In this document: piece after piece, positions 1 through 8,603 of the stretch
How positions within the stretch are numbered: position 1 is the stretch's first letter
Layout: every line of letters starts with the position of its first letter
Origin: Acuticoccus mangrovi
Lineage (GTDB): Bacteria > Pseudomonadota > Alphaproteobacteria > Rhizobiales > Amorphaceae
Assembly (NCBI RefSeq): GCF_016411865.1
Contig: NZ_JAEKJA010000013.1
Location: 62,001 to 126,000, forward strand
Reading direction: 5' to 3'
DNA: 64,000 nucleotides
Translations under genes and position numbers: made by a program
The notes under the pieces: generated by a model
What the model was told of the DNA's origin: nothing
What the model saw: only the letters and a program-made list of their open reading frames with translations
The model's database searches: none

Positions 1-83
1 TCCTGCAGGAGTTGCGCAAGCGCCTCGGCGACATGAACCTGCCCCGCCTCGAACGCGACTATCTGGAGCGCCTCCTCCCCTGA
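1..83 (+). CDS. 3' end of a DUF4175 (TIGR02302)-like protein, partial
   Basis: Only the last 26 codons are in the window, read in the frame beginning at base 3 and ending in TGA at 81-83. The tail reads as a charged helix ending ERDYLERLLP. Large DUF4175 membrane proteins end this way as I remember them, and they are often found upstream of ftsE in Hyphomicrobiales. The call rests on this short tail and on context, so it is tentative. Any gene ending here would be the last before the ftsE promoter region. Confidence 0.4.
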   Translation, partial: LQELRKRLGDMNLPRLERDYLERLLP

Positions 84-334
84 GCCGCTTCGGGGGCCTG
101 TGCGGCCGGGCGGATCGGCCGCGTGGCGGGGCTCCCTTCGCCGGCCGCCGCTTGCTCCCGTGCCGTCGTCGTGCGAGAGGGCACGAGGATCGTGGAATTC
201 GCACCGCTTTCGCGGTTGCGGGCGCAAGCCGTGCTAGTCTGACATTTCCCGATGGACGGGTCGCGAGGGACCCGCGACGATAGCGCACGGCATCCTCGGC
301 AGCGGGGGCGGACGGGACGCAAGGAGGTCACCGC

Positions 335-374
335 GGCTCATGATCGCGCTGGAGGGCTCATGATCGCGCTGGAG
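335..374 (+). repeat. Perfect 20-bp tandem duplication over the ftsE start
   Basis: Bases 335-354 and 355-374 are identical 20-mers that each contain an ATG followed by the codons for IAL. The repeat length is not a multiple of three, so the two ATGs (340 and 360) are in different frames. The strong Shine-Dalgarno AAGGAGGT lies at 321-328, properly spaced for the first ATG only. Confidence 0.9.
340..363 (+). CDS. Seven-codon leader peptide (MIALEGS) before ftsE
   Basis: ATG 340 is 11 nt downstream of AAGGAGGT (321-328). It opens a frame of seven codons ending in TGA at 361-363, which overlaps the ftsE ATG at 360-362 as ATGA. The sequence therefore predicts that ribosomes load at the leader, terminate and restart on ftsE. 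This leader is a by-product of the 20-bp duplication. Whether it is translated is inference; the peptide itself probably has no function. Confidence 0.45.
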   Translation: MIALEGS

Positions 375-1019
375 AATGTGGGGCTGCGCTACGGGAACGG
401 GCCCGAGATCCTGCGCGATCTCTCCTTCTCGATCCCGCCGCGCTCGTTCCAGTTTCTCACCGGCCCGTCCGGCGCGGGCAAGACCTCGCTGATGCGCCTG
501 CTCTCCCTCTCCCTGCGCCCCTCGCGCGGCTTCATGAGTCTCTTCGGCTCCGACGTCAGCCTGCTCGACCGGCGCGACATTCCGGCGATGCGCCGCCGCA
601 TCGGCGTGGTGTTCCAGGATTTCCGCTTGCTCGATCACCTCTCCACCTACGACAACGTGGCGCTTCCCTTGCGCATCCAGGGTCGTGATCCGGCGAGCTT
701 CCGCACCGACGTGGACGAGCTTCTGAAGTGGGTCGGCCTCGCCCATCGCAAGCACGCCTTCCCGCCCGTCCTCTCGGGCGGTGAGAAGCAGCGCGCGGCA
801 ATCGCGCGAGCGCTCATCACCCAGCCCGACGTGCTCCTCGCGGACGAGCCCACCGGCAACGTCGATCCGCCGATGGCGAAGCGCCTCCTGCGTCTCTTCC
901 TGGAGCTCAACCGGCTCGGCACCTCGGTGGTGATCGCCACCCACGACATCGGCCTGATGGATCAGGTGGATGCGCCCCGGCTGATCCTGTTCGACGGCCA
1001 CCTCGAGGCATCGGCCTGA
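360..1019 (+). CDS. ftsE: Cell-division ATP-binding protein FtsE
   Basis: A 219-residue ABC ATPase, the usual FtsE length. It has Walker A GPSGAGKT at 35-42, signature LSGGEKQR at 138-145, Walker B ending in LLADE near 159-163 and the switch histidine in ATHD at 195. With FtsX it forms the inner-membrane complex that activates peptidoglycan hydrolases at the division site. ATG 360 is chosen because the family starts at the strand MIALENV; an in-frame extension to 252 would add residues with no family match. The stop overlaps the ftsX start by one base. The 20-bp duplication at its start separates this ATG from the best Shine-Dalgarno. Confidence 0.95.
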   Translation: MIALENVGLRYGNGPEILRDLSFSIPPRSFQFLTGPSGAGKTSLMRLLSLSLRPSRGFMSLFGSDVSLLDRRDIPAMRRRIGVVFQDFRLLDHLSTYDNVALPLRIQGRDPASFRTDVDELLKWVGLAHRKHAFPPVLSGGEKQRAAIARALITQPDVLLADEPTGNVDPPMAKRLLRLFLELNRLGTSVVIATHDIGLMDQVDAPRLILFDGHLEASA

Positions 1020-3136
1020 TGGAGGGCGGGCCGCGCGACGTGGACGGTCAGGGCGGGCGGCGCTCCTACGACGAGGGCGAGCGTTCGCGCGAGCGTCAGC
1101 CCACCGCAAGACGCGACGTGCCGCGCGACGGGAAGCGCGACGCCGACCGGCCCCGGACGACCCGCCCGCCGAACGGGCGCCCCCCGGTCGATCCGCACGT
1201 CGCCACCGCCGGAGCCCGCCGCGAGTCCGCCAAGCCGCTCTCGCCCGCTCCGCGTTCGTCCGATCCGCGTTCGCCCAATCCCCGTCCGCCGGCCGGCAGC
1301 GAGCCGGCGCGGCGCGAGGTGCGGCCGACCGCAGATCCCCACGCCACCGGCGCGGCCAACGCCTCGCCGAAGCCAAGCGGCGCGGTCAACGCCTCGCCGA
1401 GGCCCTCCGCCGCGTCCCGGCCGGGGATGACGCCGCGCCCGGCGAGCGCGCGGCCGCCCGGGGCCCGCGACCCGCGCAGCGTCGAAAGCGGGCGCAGCAA
1501 CCGTCCGGAGGAGCCAAGGCGTTCGGCGCCCGTAGGCGAGCCCCGGGGGCGGACCGCGCCGTCGAACGAGGCGCCCGCACCCAAGCGCGAGGTCGACGCG
1601 GGGGAGAGCCGCGCGTCCGGTCGCACCCTCGTTCGCCGACGCGTGCCGGAGGAGCCGCGCGCCGTCCCCGTCGCTGCGCCCGCGCCGCCGGAGGAGGCGG
1701 CGGGTCGCCGTCCGCGGCGGCTCGCGACGCGGGAGACCGAGGCGCCGCCGGCCGAGGACGGCGTCGGCCGGCGGCGCGAGATGCGGCGTCGGGTGCGCGC
1801 TCGCCGCTCCGCCTTGCCGCCGGAGGAGGACGACGCCGAGCCCCGTTCGCCCGAGCCGCGCACCTCCGACCTACGCTCTGAGGAGCCACGTCCCCCCGAG
1901 ACACGCCCCCCCGAACCGCGTTCGCCCGAGGCCCGCGCCCCCGAGCGTCGCGCCGCCGACCCGCCGGTACCGCGCGCCACTCCGTCCTCGATGCCGGGGG
2001 CGCGCGCCGTCGAAGCGACCCCATCGCGCCGGCCGACGGCCCCGGGCGGCAGCGTGCCCGAGCCGCGCCGTGATGCGGCCGACGCTTGGCGCGCGCCGCC
2101 CGTCGAGGCTCCGGAGGACGGCGACGGGGCCGCTCGCCGGACGCTCGAGGCGGCGCCGATCCGCGACGAGACCGCGACGCCCGATCGCGAGCACCACCGG
2201 AGTGGACGCGCAAGGCCGGTGATCGACGCCCCCGACGAGCGTACCGTGGTGGAGGGGGGGCCGATCGTGTCGCCCGACACCGTGTCGGGCCGCTCGATGA
2301 TGGCGGTCATCGCCATCATGACCTTCCTCTGCTCGCTCCTTCTCGGCGCGTCGCTCCTAATCGAGCGGGCGGCCGGGGCGTGGAGTTCGACGGTGCTCGA
2401 GGAGGTGAGCGTCACGGTCCTGCCGCTCGACGGAGAGCCGATCGAGCGGCGCCTGCAGGAGGTGGCCACGCTGCTCGAAGGGGCGGGGGGTCTCGCGGAC
2501 GTCGAGGTAGTGCCCGAGGCGCAGTCCGAAGCGCTGCTGGAGCCCTGGCTCGGCTCGGGGGTCGACCTCTCGGTGCTGCCCGTGCCGCGCCTGGTGGTCG
2601 CCCGTCGGACGGGCGCGATCGACACCGAGTTCCTCACCAACGCCGTCGCCAGCGTCCCCGGAGCCTCCCTCGACGACCACAGCGCCTGGAGCGAGCGGCT
2701 GTCCGGCATGGCCTCGGCGGTGGCGTTCGGGGCGGTCGCCGGGCTCGCCCTCATCGCCGTCGCCACCGCGATCTCCGTCGTCTTCGCCACCCGCGCCACC
2801 ATCGCGAGCAACGCGGCGACGGTGGAGGTGCTGCACCTCCTCGGCGCTGAGGATCGCTTCGTGCTCCGCGCCTTCCGCCGCCGCTTCGTGGTGATCGGCG
2901 CGAAGGGCGCGCTCGCGGGATGCGTCGCGGCCCTCGCCCTCTTCGGCCTGCTCGACCTCTGGCAGCTCGTGAGTCCCGGGGCGCATTCGCCACAGGCGGA
3001 GGCGCTTTTCGGCAACCCCAGCATCGGGCCGATGGGCTATATCGGGCTCCTCGCCGTAGCGGTGGGCATCATCGTGCTCGTCGCCGTCACCGCAAGCCTC
3101 GCCGTCCGCCACCACCTCGATCGCTTCATCCGATGA
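1019..3136 (+). CDS. ftsX: FtsX with a ~420-residue N-terminal disordered extension
   Basis: The C-terminal ~285 residues are a normal FtsX. A conserved-looking lead (PIVSPDTVSG) precedes the first membrane helix at about 427-450, followed by the extracytoplasmic domain and three more helices near 565-590, 620-650 and 672-700. The preceding ~420 residues are unusual: rich in Pro, Arg, Ala, Glu and Ser, with many short EPR/PEPR-type repeats and no predicted fold. FtsX proteins I know are about 300 residues. The N terminus of FtsX is cytoplasmic, so this would be a long flexible arm beside FtsE. The start overlaps ftsE (TGATG) and the reading frame is continuous, which argues against a separate gene. 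The extension could in principle start later, but no strong internal site is evident. Confidence 0.9.
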   Translation: MEGGPRDVDGQGGRRSYDEGERSRERQPTARRDVPRDGKRDADRPRTTRPPNGRPPVDPHVATAGARRESAKPLSPAPRSSDPRSPNPRPPAGSEPARREVRPTADPHATGAANASPKPSGAVNASPRPSAASRPGMTPRPASARPPGARDPRSVESGRSNRPEEPRRSAPVGEPRGRTAPSNEAPAPKREVDAGESRASGRTLVRRRVPEEPRAVPVAAPAPPEEAAGRRPRRLATRETEAPPAEDGVGRRREMRRRVRARRSALPPEEDDAEPRSPEPRTSDLRSEEPRPPETRPPEPRSPEARAPERRAADPPVPRATPSSMPGARAVEATPSRRPTAPGGSVPEPRRDAADAWRAPPVEAPEDGDGAARRTLEAAPIRDETATPDREHHRSGRARPVIDAPDERTVVEGGPIVSPDTVSGRSMMAVIAIMTFLCSLLLGASLLIERAAGAWSSTVLEEVSVTVLPLDGEPIERRLQEVATLLEGAGGLADVEVVPEAQSEALLEPWLGSGVDLSVLPVPRLVVARRTGAIDTEFLTNAVASVPGASLDDHSAWSERLSGMASAVAFGAVAGLALIAVATAISVVFATRATIASNAATVEVLHLLGAEDRFVLRAFRRRFVVIGAKGALAGCVAALALFGLLDLWQLVSPGAHSPQAEALFGNPSIGPMGYIGLLAVAVGIIVLVAVTASLAVRHHLDRFIR

Positions 3137-3927
3137 CATCATCCACCGCCGATCCATCCGCCAAGGGACCGCGCCGGCCCGGTCTGGCGCACGCCGTCGC
3201 CGTGGCGCGGACCGCCGTCTATGCCGTCCTCGCGACGGCCTATTTCATCGCCATGTCCGTCGGCGGCCTGTGGTCGATGCTGTTTCCGGCGCGCCGGATG
3301 CGCTGGGTGATGACGTTTTGGATCCGCGGCGACCTCTTCCTCTTGCGCCTCATCGTCGGCCAGCGCGTCGAGATCCTCGGGCGGCAGAACCTGCCGACGG
3401 GTCCGGCGATCGTCGCCGCCAAGCATCAGGCGGCGTGGGAGACGATGGTGCTCGTCGTCCTCGTCGATAAGGGCACGACGATCCTCAAGAAGGAGCTGCT
3501 CGCGATCCCGCTCTACGGCTGGTACGCGCGCTTCTTCGGCATGATCCCGGTCGACCGGTCGAAGGGGGCGGCGGCGCTGAAGGACCTCGTCGTTCGCGCG
3601 AGGGCGGCGATGGACGACGGGTTTCAGCTCGTGATCTATCCGGAAGGGACGCGCCGCCTTCCGGGCGCCCCGCCCGACTACAAGCCCGGCACCGCCTATC
3701 TCTACGATCAGCTCAAGGTGCCGATCGTGCCGATCGCGCTCAATTCGGGGATGTTCTGGCCGCGGCGCCGCTTCGTGCGCTATCCGGGCACCATCACCCT
3801 CTCGGTGCTGCCACCGATCCCCGCGGGCCTGCCGCGCAAGGAGGCCGCCCAGCGGATGCAGGACGCCATCGAGCGCGAGACGGATCGCCTCGTCACCCTC
3901 GCTCAGAAGGAGATCTCGGCCTCCTGA
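3133..3927 (+). CDS. plsC: 1-acyl-sn-glycerol-3-phosphate acyltransferase (PlsC family)
   Basis: A 264-residue acyltransferase that adds the second acyl chain to lysophosphatidic acid at the inner membrane. A hydrophobic segment lies at about 25-50. The catalytic box is KHQAAWE, with His98 and Glu103 in place of the common Asp of HX4D. The substrate-binding box is YPEGTRR near 169-175, followed by VPIVPIAL. ATG 3133 overlaps the ftsX stop as ATGA, so ftsE, ftsX and this gene look like one operon. Its 3' end overlaps the convergent chaC gene by 25 bp. A second PlsC-like gene lies at 51349. Confidence 0.9.
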   Translation: MTSSTADPSAKGPRRPGLAHAVAVARTAVYAVLATAYFIAMSVGGLWSMLFPARRMRWVMTFWIRGDLFLLRLIVGQRVEILGRQNLPTGPAIVAAKHQAAWETMVLVVLVDKGTTILKKELLAIPLYGWYARFFGMIPVDRSKGAAALKDLVVRARAAMDDGFQLVIYPEGTRRLPGAPPDYKPGTAYLYDQLKVPIVPIALNSGMFWPRRRFVRYPGTITLSVLPPIPAGLPRKEAAQRMQDAIERETDRLVTLAQKEISAS

Positions 3928-4436
3928 CGCAGCCGTTCGGCGAGCGTGGAGAGGCGGGGGTCGGCGATGCCGGCTTCGTGGAGTAGGTCGGCGGTCGCGA
4001 GGACATAGTCCTCGTTGCGGCCCGACCGGCCGATGGCGCCGCGGACCTGGGTCACCGTCTCGTCGAGCGACAGGCGACCGGCATACTGACGGTGGGTCCG
4101 ATCGACCACATAGGTCAGCGCCGCGACATTTCGGCCGTCGGCAAGGGTGGTCGGCACGATCTTCTCAAGGTAGACGCTCGTGACCTGCTCGCGGGCACGC
4201 AGATAGGCGACAACATCGTCGTGGTCTCGGTCGGCGACTCGGAAGGCGACGCCGCGGCAGGCGCCGCCGCGATCGAGGCCCATGACGAGGCCCGGTCGGT
4301 CTTCGGTGCCACGGTGGACAAAGGAATAGACGCAAAGACGCCGATGGCGTCCACGAATTGTTGCAAACTGTTTCTCTTCGTATGGAAAGTCTGGTCTCCA
4401 CATGAGCGAGCCGTAACCGAAGACGTAGAGTGACAT
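3903..4436 (-). CDS. chaC: ChaC-type gamma-glutamylcyclotransferase
   Basis: A 177-residue protein beginning MSLYVFGYGSLMW. The YGSL motif (8-11) is the substrate loop of the cyclotransferase fold, and the acid in AREQ (Glu83) is the expected catalytic residue. ChaC enzymes cleave glutathione to 5-oxoproline and Cys-Gly in the cytosol. It is transcribed towards plsC and overlaps its 3' end by 25 bp. It diverges from the DUF2125 gene across about 200 bp, which should hold both promoters. Confidence 0.9.
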   Translation of the reverse strand: MSLYVFGYGSLMWRPDFPYEEKQFATIRGRHRRLCVYSFVHRGTEDRPGLVMGLDRGGACRGVAFRVADRDHDDVVAYLRAREQVTSVYLEKIVPTTLADGRNVAALTYVVDRTHRQYAGRLSLDETVTQVRGAIGRSGRNEDYVLATADLLHEAGIADPRLSTLAERLRQEAEISF

Positions 4437-4639
4437 CAGTTCGCACCCCCTAGCTGCTGGGTCGGACTACGGAGGATAAGGATGGCGTTGACTCTAGGTT
4501 GCCGTGATGCATGTCCGGGTGGTCCACGCCGGCCGCGACGATGCGGCGCGGTGTATGGCGACCGTGCTCGCGCAAGATTCACCGTTGGCTGCAAGCGGGC
4601 GCGCGCTGGTTCGTGCACTCGATAGGAAAAGGGGAGGCA

Positions 4640-5656
4640 ATGGCCAAACGGTCGGGCGCGCTGCGCTTCAAGATCTTGTTGGGCGTGGCGCTCGTGGCCA
4701 TCGTGGGTTGGTCGGTGCTGTGGTTCATGGCCGCGGGCATCGTCGACCGGCAGATGAAGAAGGCCGAGCTCGGTGCCCAGGCCGCCGGCATGATCGCGAG
4801 CTGCAACAATCGCAGCGTCACCGGTTTCCCCTTCCGCATCGAGGTGCGCTGCACGGGGGGCTCGCGCGTCGGCAACGGCGATGCGCGCACCACCGTCGGC
4901 GGCCTCACCGTAGTTGCGCAGGTCTATAGCCCGAACCGCGTCCTTGCCGAGGTGGAGGGGCCGGCCGAACTCGTGTTGCGCGACATGCGGCCGGTGATCG
5001 CCGACTGGACCCTCGCCCACGCGAGCGCGCGCCTCAACTTCGGCGCCCGCTCCCTGGAGCGCCTCGATGCGGAGATCAAGCAGGCGACCGTCGACGTGGT
5101 CGGCGGCATCGATTTCTCGGTCGGTGAGGTCGACGCCAACCTGCGCCGTTCGCCGGACAATCCACGCGATCTCGACGTCGCGCTCAACCTCCAGCGCGTG
5201 CGACCCATCGAAGGCGGCGCGCCGGCGGACGTGACGTTCGTCGGCCGGCTCGGCGACGGGGCGGCGCTGATCGCCGGTCAGGCCGACGCGCTGCTCGAGA
5301 TCATCGCCGCGCAAGGGGTACCCCTCACCATCGAGCGGGCGACGTTCGCCTCGGGCGACCTCGCGGTGTCCGCCTCGGGCGTCCTGACGCTCGGCGCCGA
5401 CGGCAAGGTCGACGGCGAGGTCGATCTGGCGATCGCCGGTCACGATGGGGAGCTGCCCTATGTCGCGACCATGGCGCCGCAGGCGGAGGCGACGCTGCGG
5501 ACGCTCTTCAAGAACGTCCTCGCCTTCGCCCCTGAGACGCAGCTCGGCAAGCGCACGGGCAAGAAGATTTCCCTCACGATCCGCGACGGGCGGGTGATGG
5601 CGGGCTTCGTTCCGCTCGCCACCTTGCCGTCGGTGAGCCTCAACGTGCCGCGCTGA
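4640..5656 (+). CDS. DUF2125 domain-containing protein, membrane-anchored
   Basis: A 338-residue protein with one N-terminal membrane helix at about 10-32 and a large beta-rich exported part. Cys and Gly/Phe motifs (CNNRSVTGFPF) occur just after the anchor. This matches DUF2125, an alphaproteobacterial family of unknown function, possibly envelope-related. ATG 4640 is preceded by GGGGAGG at 4631-4637, which supports this start over upstream in-frame codons. In Hyphomicrobiales the family commonly sits between a gamma-glutamylcyclotransferase and prephenate dehydrogenase, as here. Its 3' end overlaps tyrA by 17 bp. Confidence 0.85.
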   Translation: MAKRSGALRFKILLGVALVAIVGWSVLWFMAAGIVDRQMKKAELGAQAAGMIASCNNRSVTGFPFRIEVRCTGGSRVGNGDARTTVGGLTVVAQVYSPNRVLAEVEGPAELVLRDMRPVIADWTLAHASARLNFGARSLERLDAEIKQATVDVVGGIDFSVGEVDANLRRSPDNPRDLDVALNLQRVRPIEGGAPADVTFVGRLGDGAALIAGQADALLEIIAAQGVPLTIERATFASGDLAVSASGVLTLGADGKVDGEVDLAIAGHDGELPYVATMAPQAEATLRTLFKNVLAFAPETQLGKRTGKKISLTIRDGRVMAGFVPLATLPSVSLNVPR

Positions 5657-6638
5657 CGGGGGCGGCCTCGGCGTCGTCCTCCGCGGCTTCCTCGCTGGCG
5701 GTCTCCTCGCCGGAGCTTTCCTCGCGCGGGCGGCCGAAGTCCGGCGCGGCGGTGTCCTGGCCGGCGCCGACGACGTCCGTGCGCACCGTCCGGGTGCGTT
5801 CGAAGATCTCGTAGAGCGTGTCGCCGTCACCCCAGCGGATGGCGCGCTGGAGAATCGCGAGATCCTCGGAGAAGCGGCCGAGCGACTCCAGCACGGCGAC
5901 ACGATTGTTGAGGAACACGTCGCGCCACATGGTGGGGTCGGAGGCGGCGAGACGCGTGAAGTCGCGGAAGCCGCCGGCGGAGAACTTGATCACCTCCGAT
6001 TCGGCGACGGACTCCATGTCCGAGGCCGTGCGCACCAGGTTGTAGGCGATGAGGTGCGGCAGGTGCGAGGTGATCGAGAGCACCAGGTCGTGCCGCTCCG
6101 CGTCCATCATCTCGATGTGGGAGCCGAACCCGCGCCACATGTCGGCGACGACGTCGAGGGCGTCCTGATCGGTCTCGGGCGTCGGGGTGATGATGCACCA
6201 GCGCTTGGCGAAGAGGGTGGCGAAGCCCGCGCGGGGGCCGGACTGCTCCGAGCCCGCGATCGGATGGCCGGCCACGAAGCGGGCGCTCTGGGGCAGGGAG
6301 CCCGCCATCGCCTCGATGACGGAGCCCTTCACCGAGCCCACGTCGGTGACGATGGCATCCGCCTGGAGGCTCGGCGCGATGGCTCGGCCCGTCGCTTGCA
6401 TGGAGCCGACCGGGACCGCGAGAATCACCATGTCGGCCCCTGCGACCGCCTTCGCGGCGCTCACGTGATAGCTCGTGCCGAGGCCGATCTCGGATGCGAC
6501 GCGGAGCGCATCGCCGTTGCGATCACCGATCGCGATGGGCCCTTTGAACCCGCCGGCCCTCAAGGCCAGCGCGATCGATGACCCGATGAGGCCGATGCCG
6601 ACGATGGCAACATTTTGGAAGCGAAAACGGTCAACCAC
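5640..6638 (-). CDS. tyrA: Prephenate/arogenate dehydrogenase
   Basis: A 332-residue NAD(P)-dependent enzyme of tyrosine synthesis. The Rossmann motif GIGLIG lies at 14-19 and the substrate-binding motif [11 protein letters not shown] at 124-134. The last ~45 residues are a variable Ala/Glu-rich tail. The start is GTG at 6638, overlapping the hisC stop by 8 bp, so translation is probably coupled to hisC. Whether the substrate is prephenate or arogenate cannot be told from sequence by eye. Confidence 0.93.
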   Translation of the reverse strand: MVDRFRFQNVAIVGIGLIGSSIALALRAGGFKGPIAIGDRNGDALRVASEIGLGTSYHVSAAKAVAGADMVILAVPVGSMQATGRAIAPSLQADAIVTDVGSVKGSVIEAMAGSLPQSARFVAGHPIAGSEQSGPRAGFATLFAKRWCIITPTPETDQDALDVVADMWRGFGSHIEMMDAERHDLVLSITSHLPHLIAYNLVRTASDMESVAESEVIKFSAGGFRDFTRLAASDPTMWRDVFLNNRVAVLESLGRFSEDLAILQRAIRWGDGDTLYEIFERTRTVRTDVVGAGQDTAAPDFGRPREESSGEETASEEAAEDDAEAAPVSAAR

Positions 6639-7743
6639 CTTGGAGCCCGTCCTTGTATTCGGCGAGGGCGGCGAGGGAGGCTTCGTTGGCTTCCTGGTCC
6701 CCGATGGTCATGCGCAGCATCTGCGGCAGGCCATAGGCGGCGACGCGGCGCATCACGACGCCGCGCGCACAGAGGAAGTCGTCGGCCTCGGCGGCATCGG
6801 CGCCCGGCACGGTGGAAAAATCGATGAGTATGAAGTTGCCCACGCTGTCGGGCACGCCGAAGCCGAGCGCCCGAATGGCGTCGGTGACGCGGGGAAGCCA
6901 GGTTTCGTTGTGTGCGACGGAGCGGTCCTGGTGGGCGCGGTCCTTGATGGCGGCGACGCCGGCGGCGATCGCCGCCGCGTTGACGTTGAACGGGCCGCGG
7001 ATGCGGTGGAGGGCGTCGATTACGCCCGCCGGCGCGTAGGCCCAGCCGATGCGCAGCCCCGCGAGACCGTGGATCTTGGAGAAGGTCCGCGTCATCACCG
7101 TGTCCTCGCGCGTCGCGACGAGCTCGATGCCGGCCTCGTAGTCGTTCTTGCGGACATATTCGGCGTAGGCGGCGTCGATCACCAGGAGGACGCCGGGGGG
7201 GAGGCTCTCGCGCAGCCGCCGCACCTCGTGGACGGGGGTGTAGGATCCCGTCGGGTTGTTGGGGTTGGCGAGGAAGACGACGCGCGTCTTCGGCGTGACG
7301 GCGGCGAGGATGCGGTCGACGTCGACGGTGAGGTCGCTCTCCGCCACCACCACCGGGGTGGCGCCGGCGGCGAGCGTCACGATGCGGTAGACGAGGAAGG
7401 CGTGCTCGGTGAACACCGCCTCGTCGCCCGGCGAGAGAAAGGCGTTGGCGATCAGCGACAACAGCTCGTCGGAGCCGTTGCCGCAAACGATGCGCTCCGG
7501 CTTGAGGCCATAGGCGGCGGCGATCGCCTCGCGCAGCAGCGTCGCGCCGCCGTCGGGATAGAGCTCCAGCGAATTCGCCACGTCGAGGAACGCCGCGCGC
7601 GCGGCCGGGCTCGGGCCCAACGGGTTCTCGTTGGACGACAGCTTGTGCTGCTTCACCCCCGTCCCGCCGGAGGAGCGCCCCGGAACATAGGCGGCGATCT
7701 CGAGAACGGAGGGGCGCGGCGTGGGGCTGGTCGACTGGCTCAT
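6631..7743 (-). CDS. hisC: Histidinol-phosphate aminotransferase (probable aromatic aminotransferase role)
   Basis: A 370-residue class I/II PLP aminotransferase. It has NPNNPTG at 160-166, the cofactor-binding aspartate in VIDAAY at 190 and the Schiff-base lysine in FSKIHG at 223. ATG 7743 is chosen because an in-frame ATG at 7791 would run into the upstream gene. It lies between chorismate mutase and prephenate dehydrogenase, so it may transaminate phenylpyruvate, 4-hydroxyphenylpyruvate or prephenate as well as histidinol phosphate. The other his genes are not in this window. Confidence 0.92.
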   Translation of the reverse strand: MSQSTSPTPRPSVLEIAAYVPGRSSGGTGVKQHKLSSNENPLGPSPAARAAFLDVANSLELYPDGGATLLREAIAAAYGLKPERIVCGNGSDELLSLIANAFLSPGDEAVFTEHAFLVYRIVTLAAGATPVVVAESDLTVDVDRILAAVTPKTRVVFLANPNNPTGSYTPVHEVRRLRESLPPGVLLVIDAAYAEYVRKNDYEAGIELVATREDTVMTRTFSKIHGLAGLRIGWAYAPAGVIDALHRIRGPFNVNAAAIAAGVAAIKDRAHQDRSVAHNETWLPRVTDAIRALGFGVPDSVGNFILIDFSTVPGADAAEADDFLCARGVVMRRVAAYGLPQMLRMTIGDQEANEASLAALAEYKDGLQGG

Positions 7744-7768
7744 CTCAGGTCTTTCGATCCGGTCGAAC

Positions 7769-8434
7769 TCATTCTGCGACCGGGATGACAAGGGGGAAGG
7801 GGTGATAGCGGCCGATCACATCATCGTCGGGACCGAGCACGGTGGCGTCCACCTCCCGTGGGGCGTCCCCGTCCTGCGCGACGAGGGCGATGGGGCCGGC
7901 GCCGAACGCGACGCCTTCGCCGCCGAGCACCACGACGACCCCCCCGCTGCTGGTATGATATCGGCCGATGGCGTGGGCCTTGCCGCGGCCGGACCACCAG
8001 TCGGACGAGGTGGCGGTGTCGATGATGGCGAGGTCGCTCGGCTTTGCGGCGAGGGCGGCGACGGCGTCCGCCGCATCGGCGTGGAGGGCGGCGGAGATCG
8101 GGCCGTAGAGAAAGCGCGCGGTGTCGAGCGCGCCGGCGATGTGCAGCGTGAACGGCCGCTGCACCACGCACGCACCGCCGATGAGGACGCGCCAGATGTG
8201 CACCAGAATGTCCGCCGGCATCGGCCCCTCGTGGGCGGCGAGGCGGTTCTCGATCACCGCGGCCTCGCGGGCCGGGCGAATGATGCTTTCGTCGGGCCCC
8301 TTGGTCTTGCCGATCTCCGCCACGATCTGAAAGCGCTCGCGCAACAACCGATGCAGCCCCGAGTCCACGGCGTCCAGCCGTTCGCGGAGCTTGGCGAGCG
8401 AGTCGTCGGAAGCGGCTTTCGAAGGGGGAGACAT
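7769..8434 (-). CDS. Chorismate mutase (AroQ class) with C-terminal extension
   Basis: The first ~90 of 221 residues form an AroQ-type helical mutase domain, with a LRERLDAVD...LL-type first helix and IGKTKG further on. It converts chorismate to prephenate for Phe and Tyr synthesis. The remaining ~130 residues are an alpha/beta region typical of the longer alphaproteobacterial mutases, of unclear role. ATG 8434 gives the usual N terminus; a longer frame to 8515 has no family match. It heads the minus-strand unit with hisC and tyrA and diverges from metX. Confidence 0.88.
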   Translation of the reverse strand: MSPPSKAASDDSLAKLRERLDAVDSGLHRLLRERFQIVAEIGKTKGPDESIIRPAREAAVIENRLAAHEGPMPADILVHIWRVLIGGACVVQRPFTLHIAGALDTARFLYGPISAALHADAADAVAALAAKPSDLAIIDTATSSDWWSGRGKAHAIGRYHTSSGGVVVVLGGEGVAFGAGPIALVAQDGDAPREVDATVLGPDDDVIGRYHPFPLVIPVAE

Positions 8435-8501
8435 TATCGTGACCACAGTTTTGCGCAGGATGCGTGGATAGACCGTCGCACTAGCCGACGCAAAGAAAAG
8501 A

Positions 8502-8529
8502 TTGACCCATGACAAGCGACCGGCATAGC
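8502..8529 (+). promoter_or_regulatory. Possible sigma-70 promoter for metX
   Basis: TTGACC at 8502-8507 is followed after 16 nt by CATAGC at 8524-8529, in the 169-bp divergent region between chorismate mutase and metX. The -35 is good and the -10 weak. No SAM-II core (GCTAAAAAGG-like) is present between here and the metX ATG. Confidence 0.35.
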
Positions 8530-8603
8530 GTCCGCACCCTCATGACAGGGCGGTTTGCGGCTGGGCCGAACGGTCGGGCGAACCGTGCCTCGAGGATAAG
8601 ACT

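Noticed and set aside
1096-3024. Long minus-strand frame opposite the ftsX extension
   Set aside because: Considered because the ftsX arm is low-complexity. The plus frame is joined to ftsE by overlap and to the FtsX core without a stop, and the minus frame is equally low-complexity with no start context.
4436-5902. 488-codon minus-strand frame across DUF2125
   Set aside because: The DUF2125 frame has a ribosome site, membrane anchor and family pattern; the other does not.
8435-8603. SAM-II riboswitch upstream of metX
   Set aside because: Expected in many alphaproteobacteria, but the conserved pseudoknot core and its A-rich 3' segment are not present.
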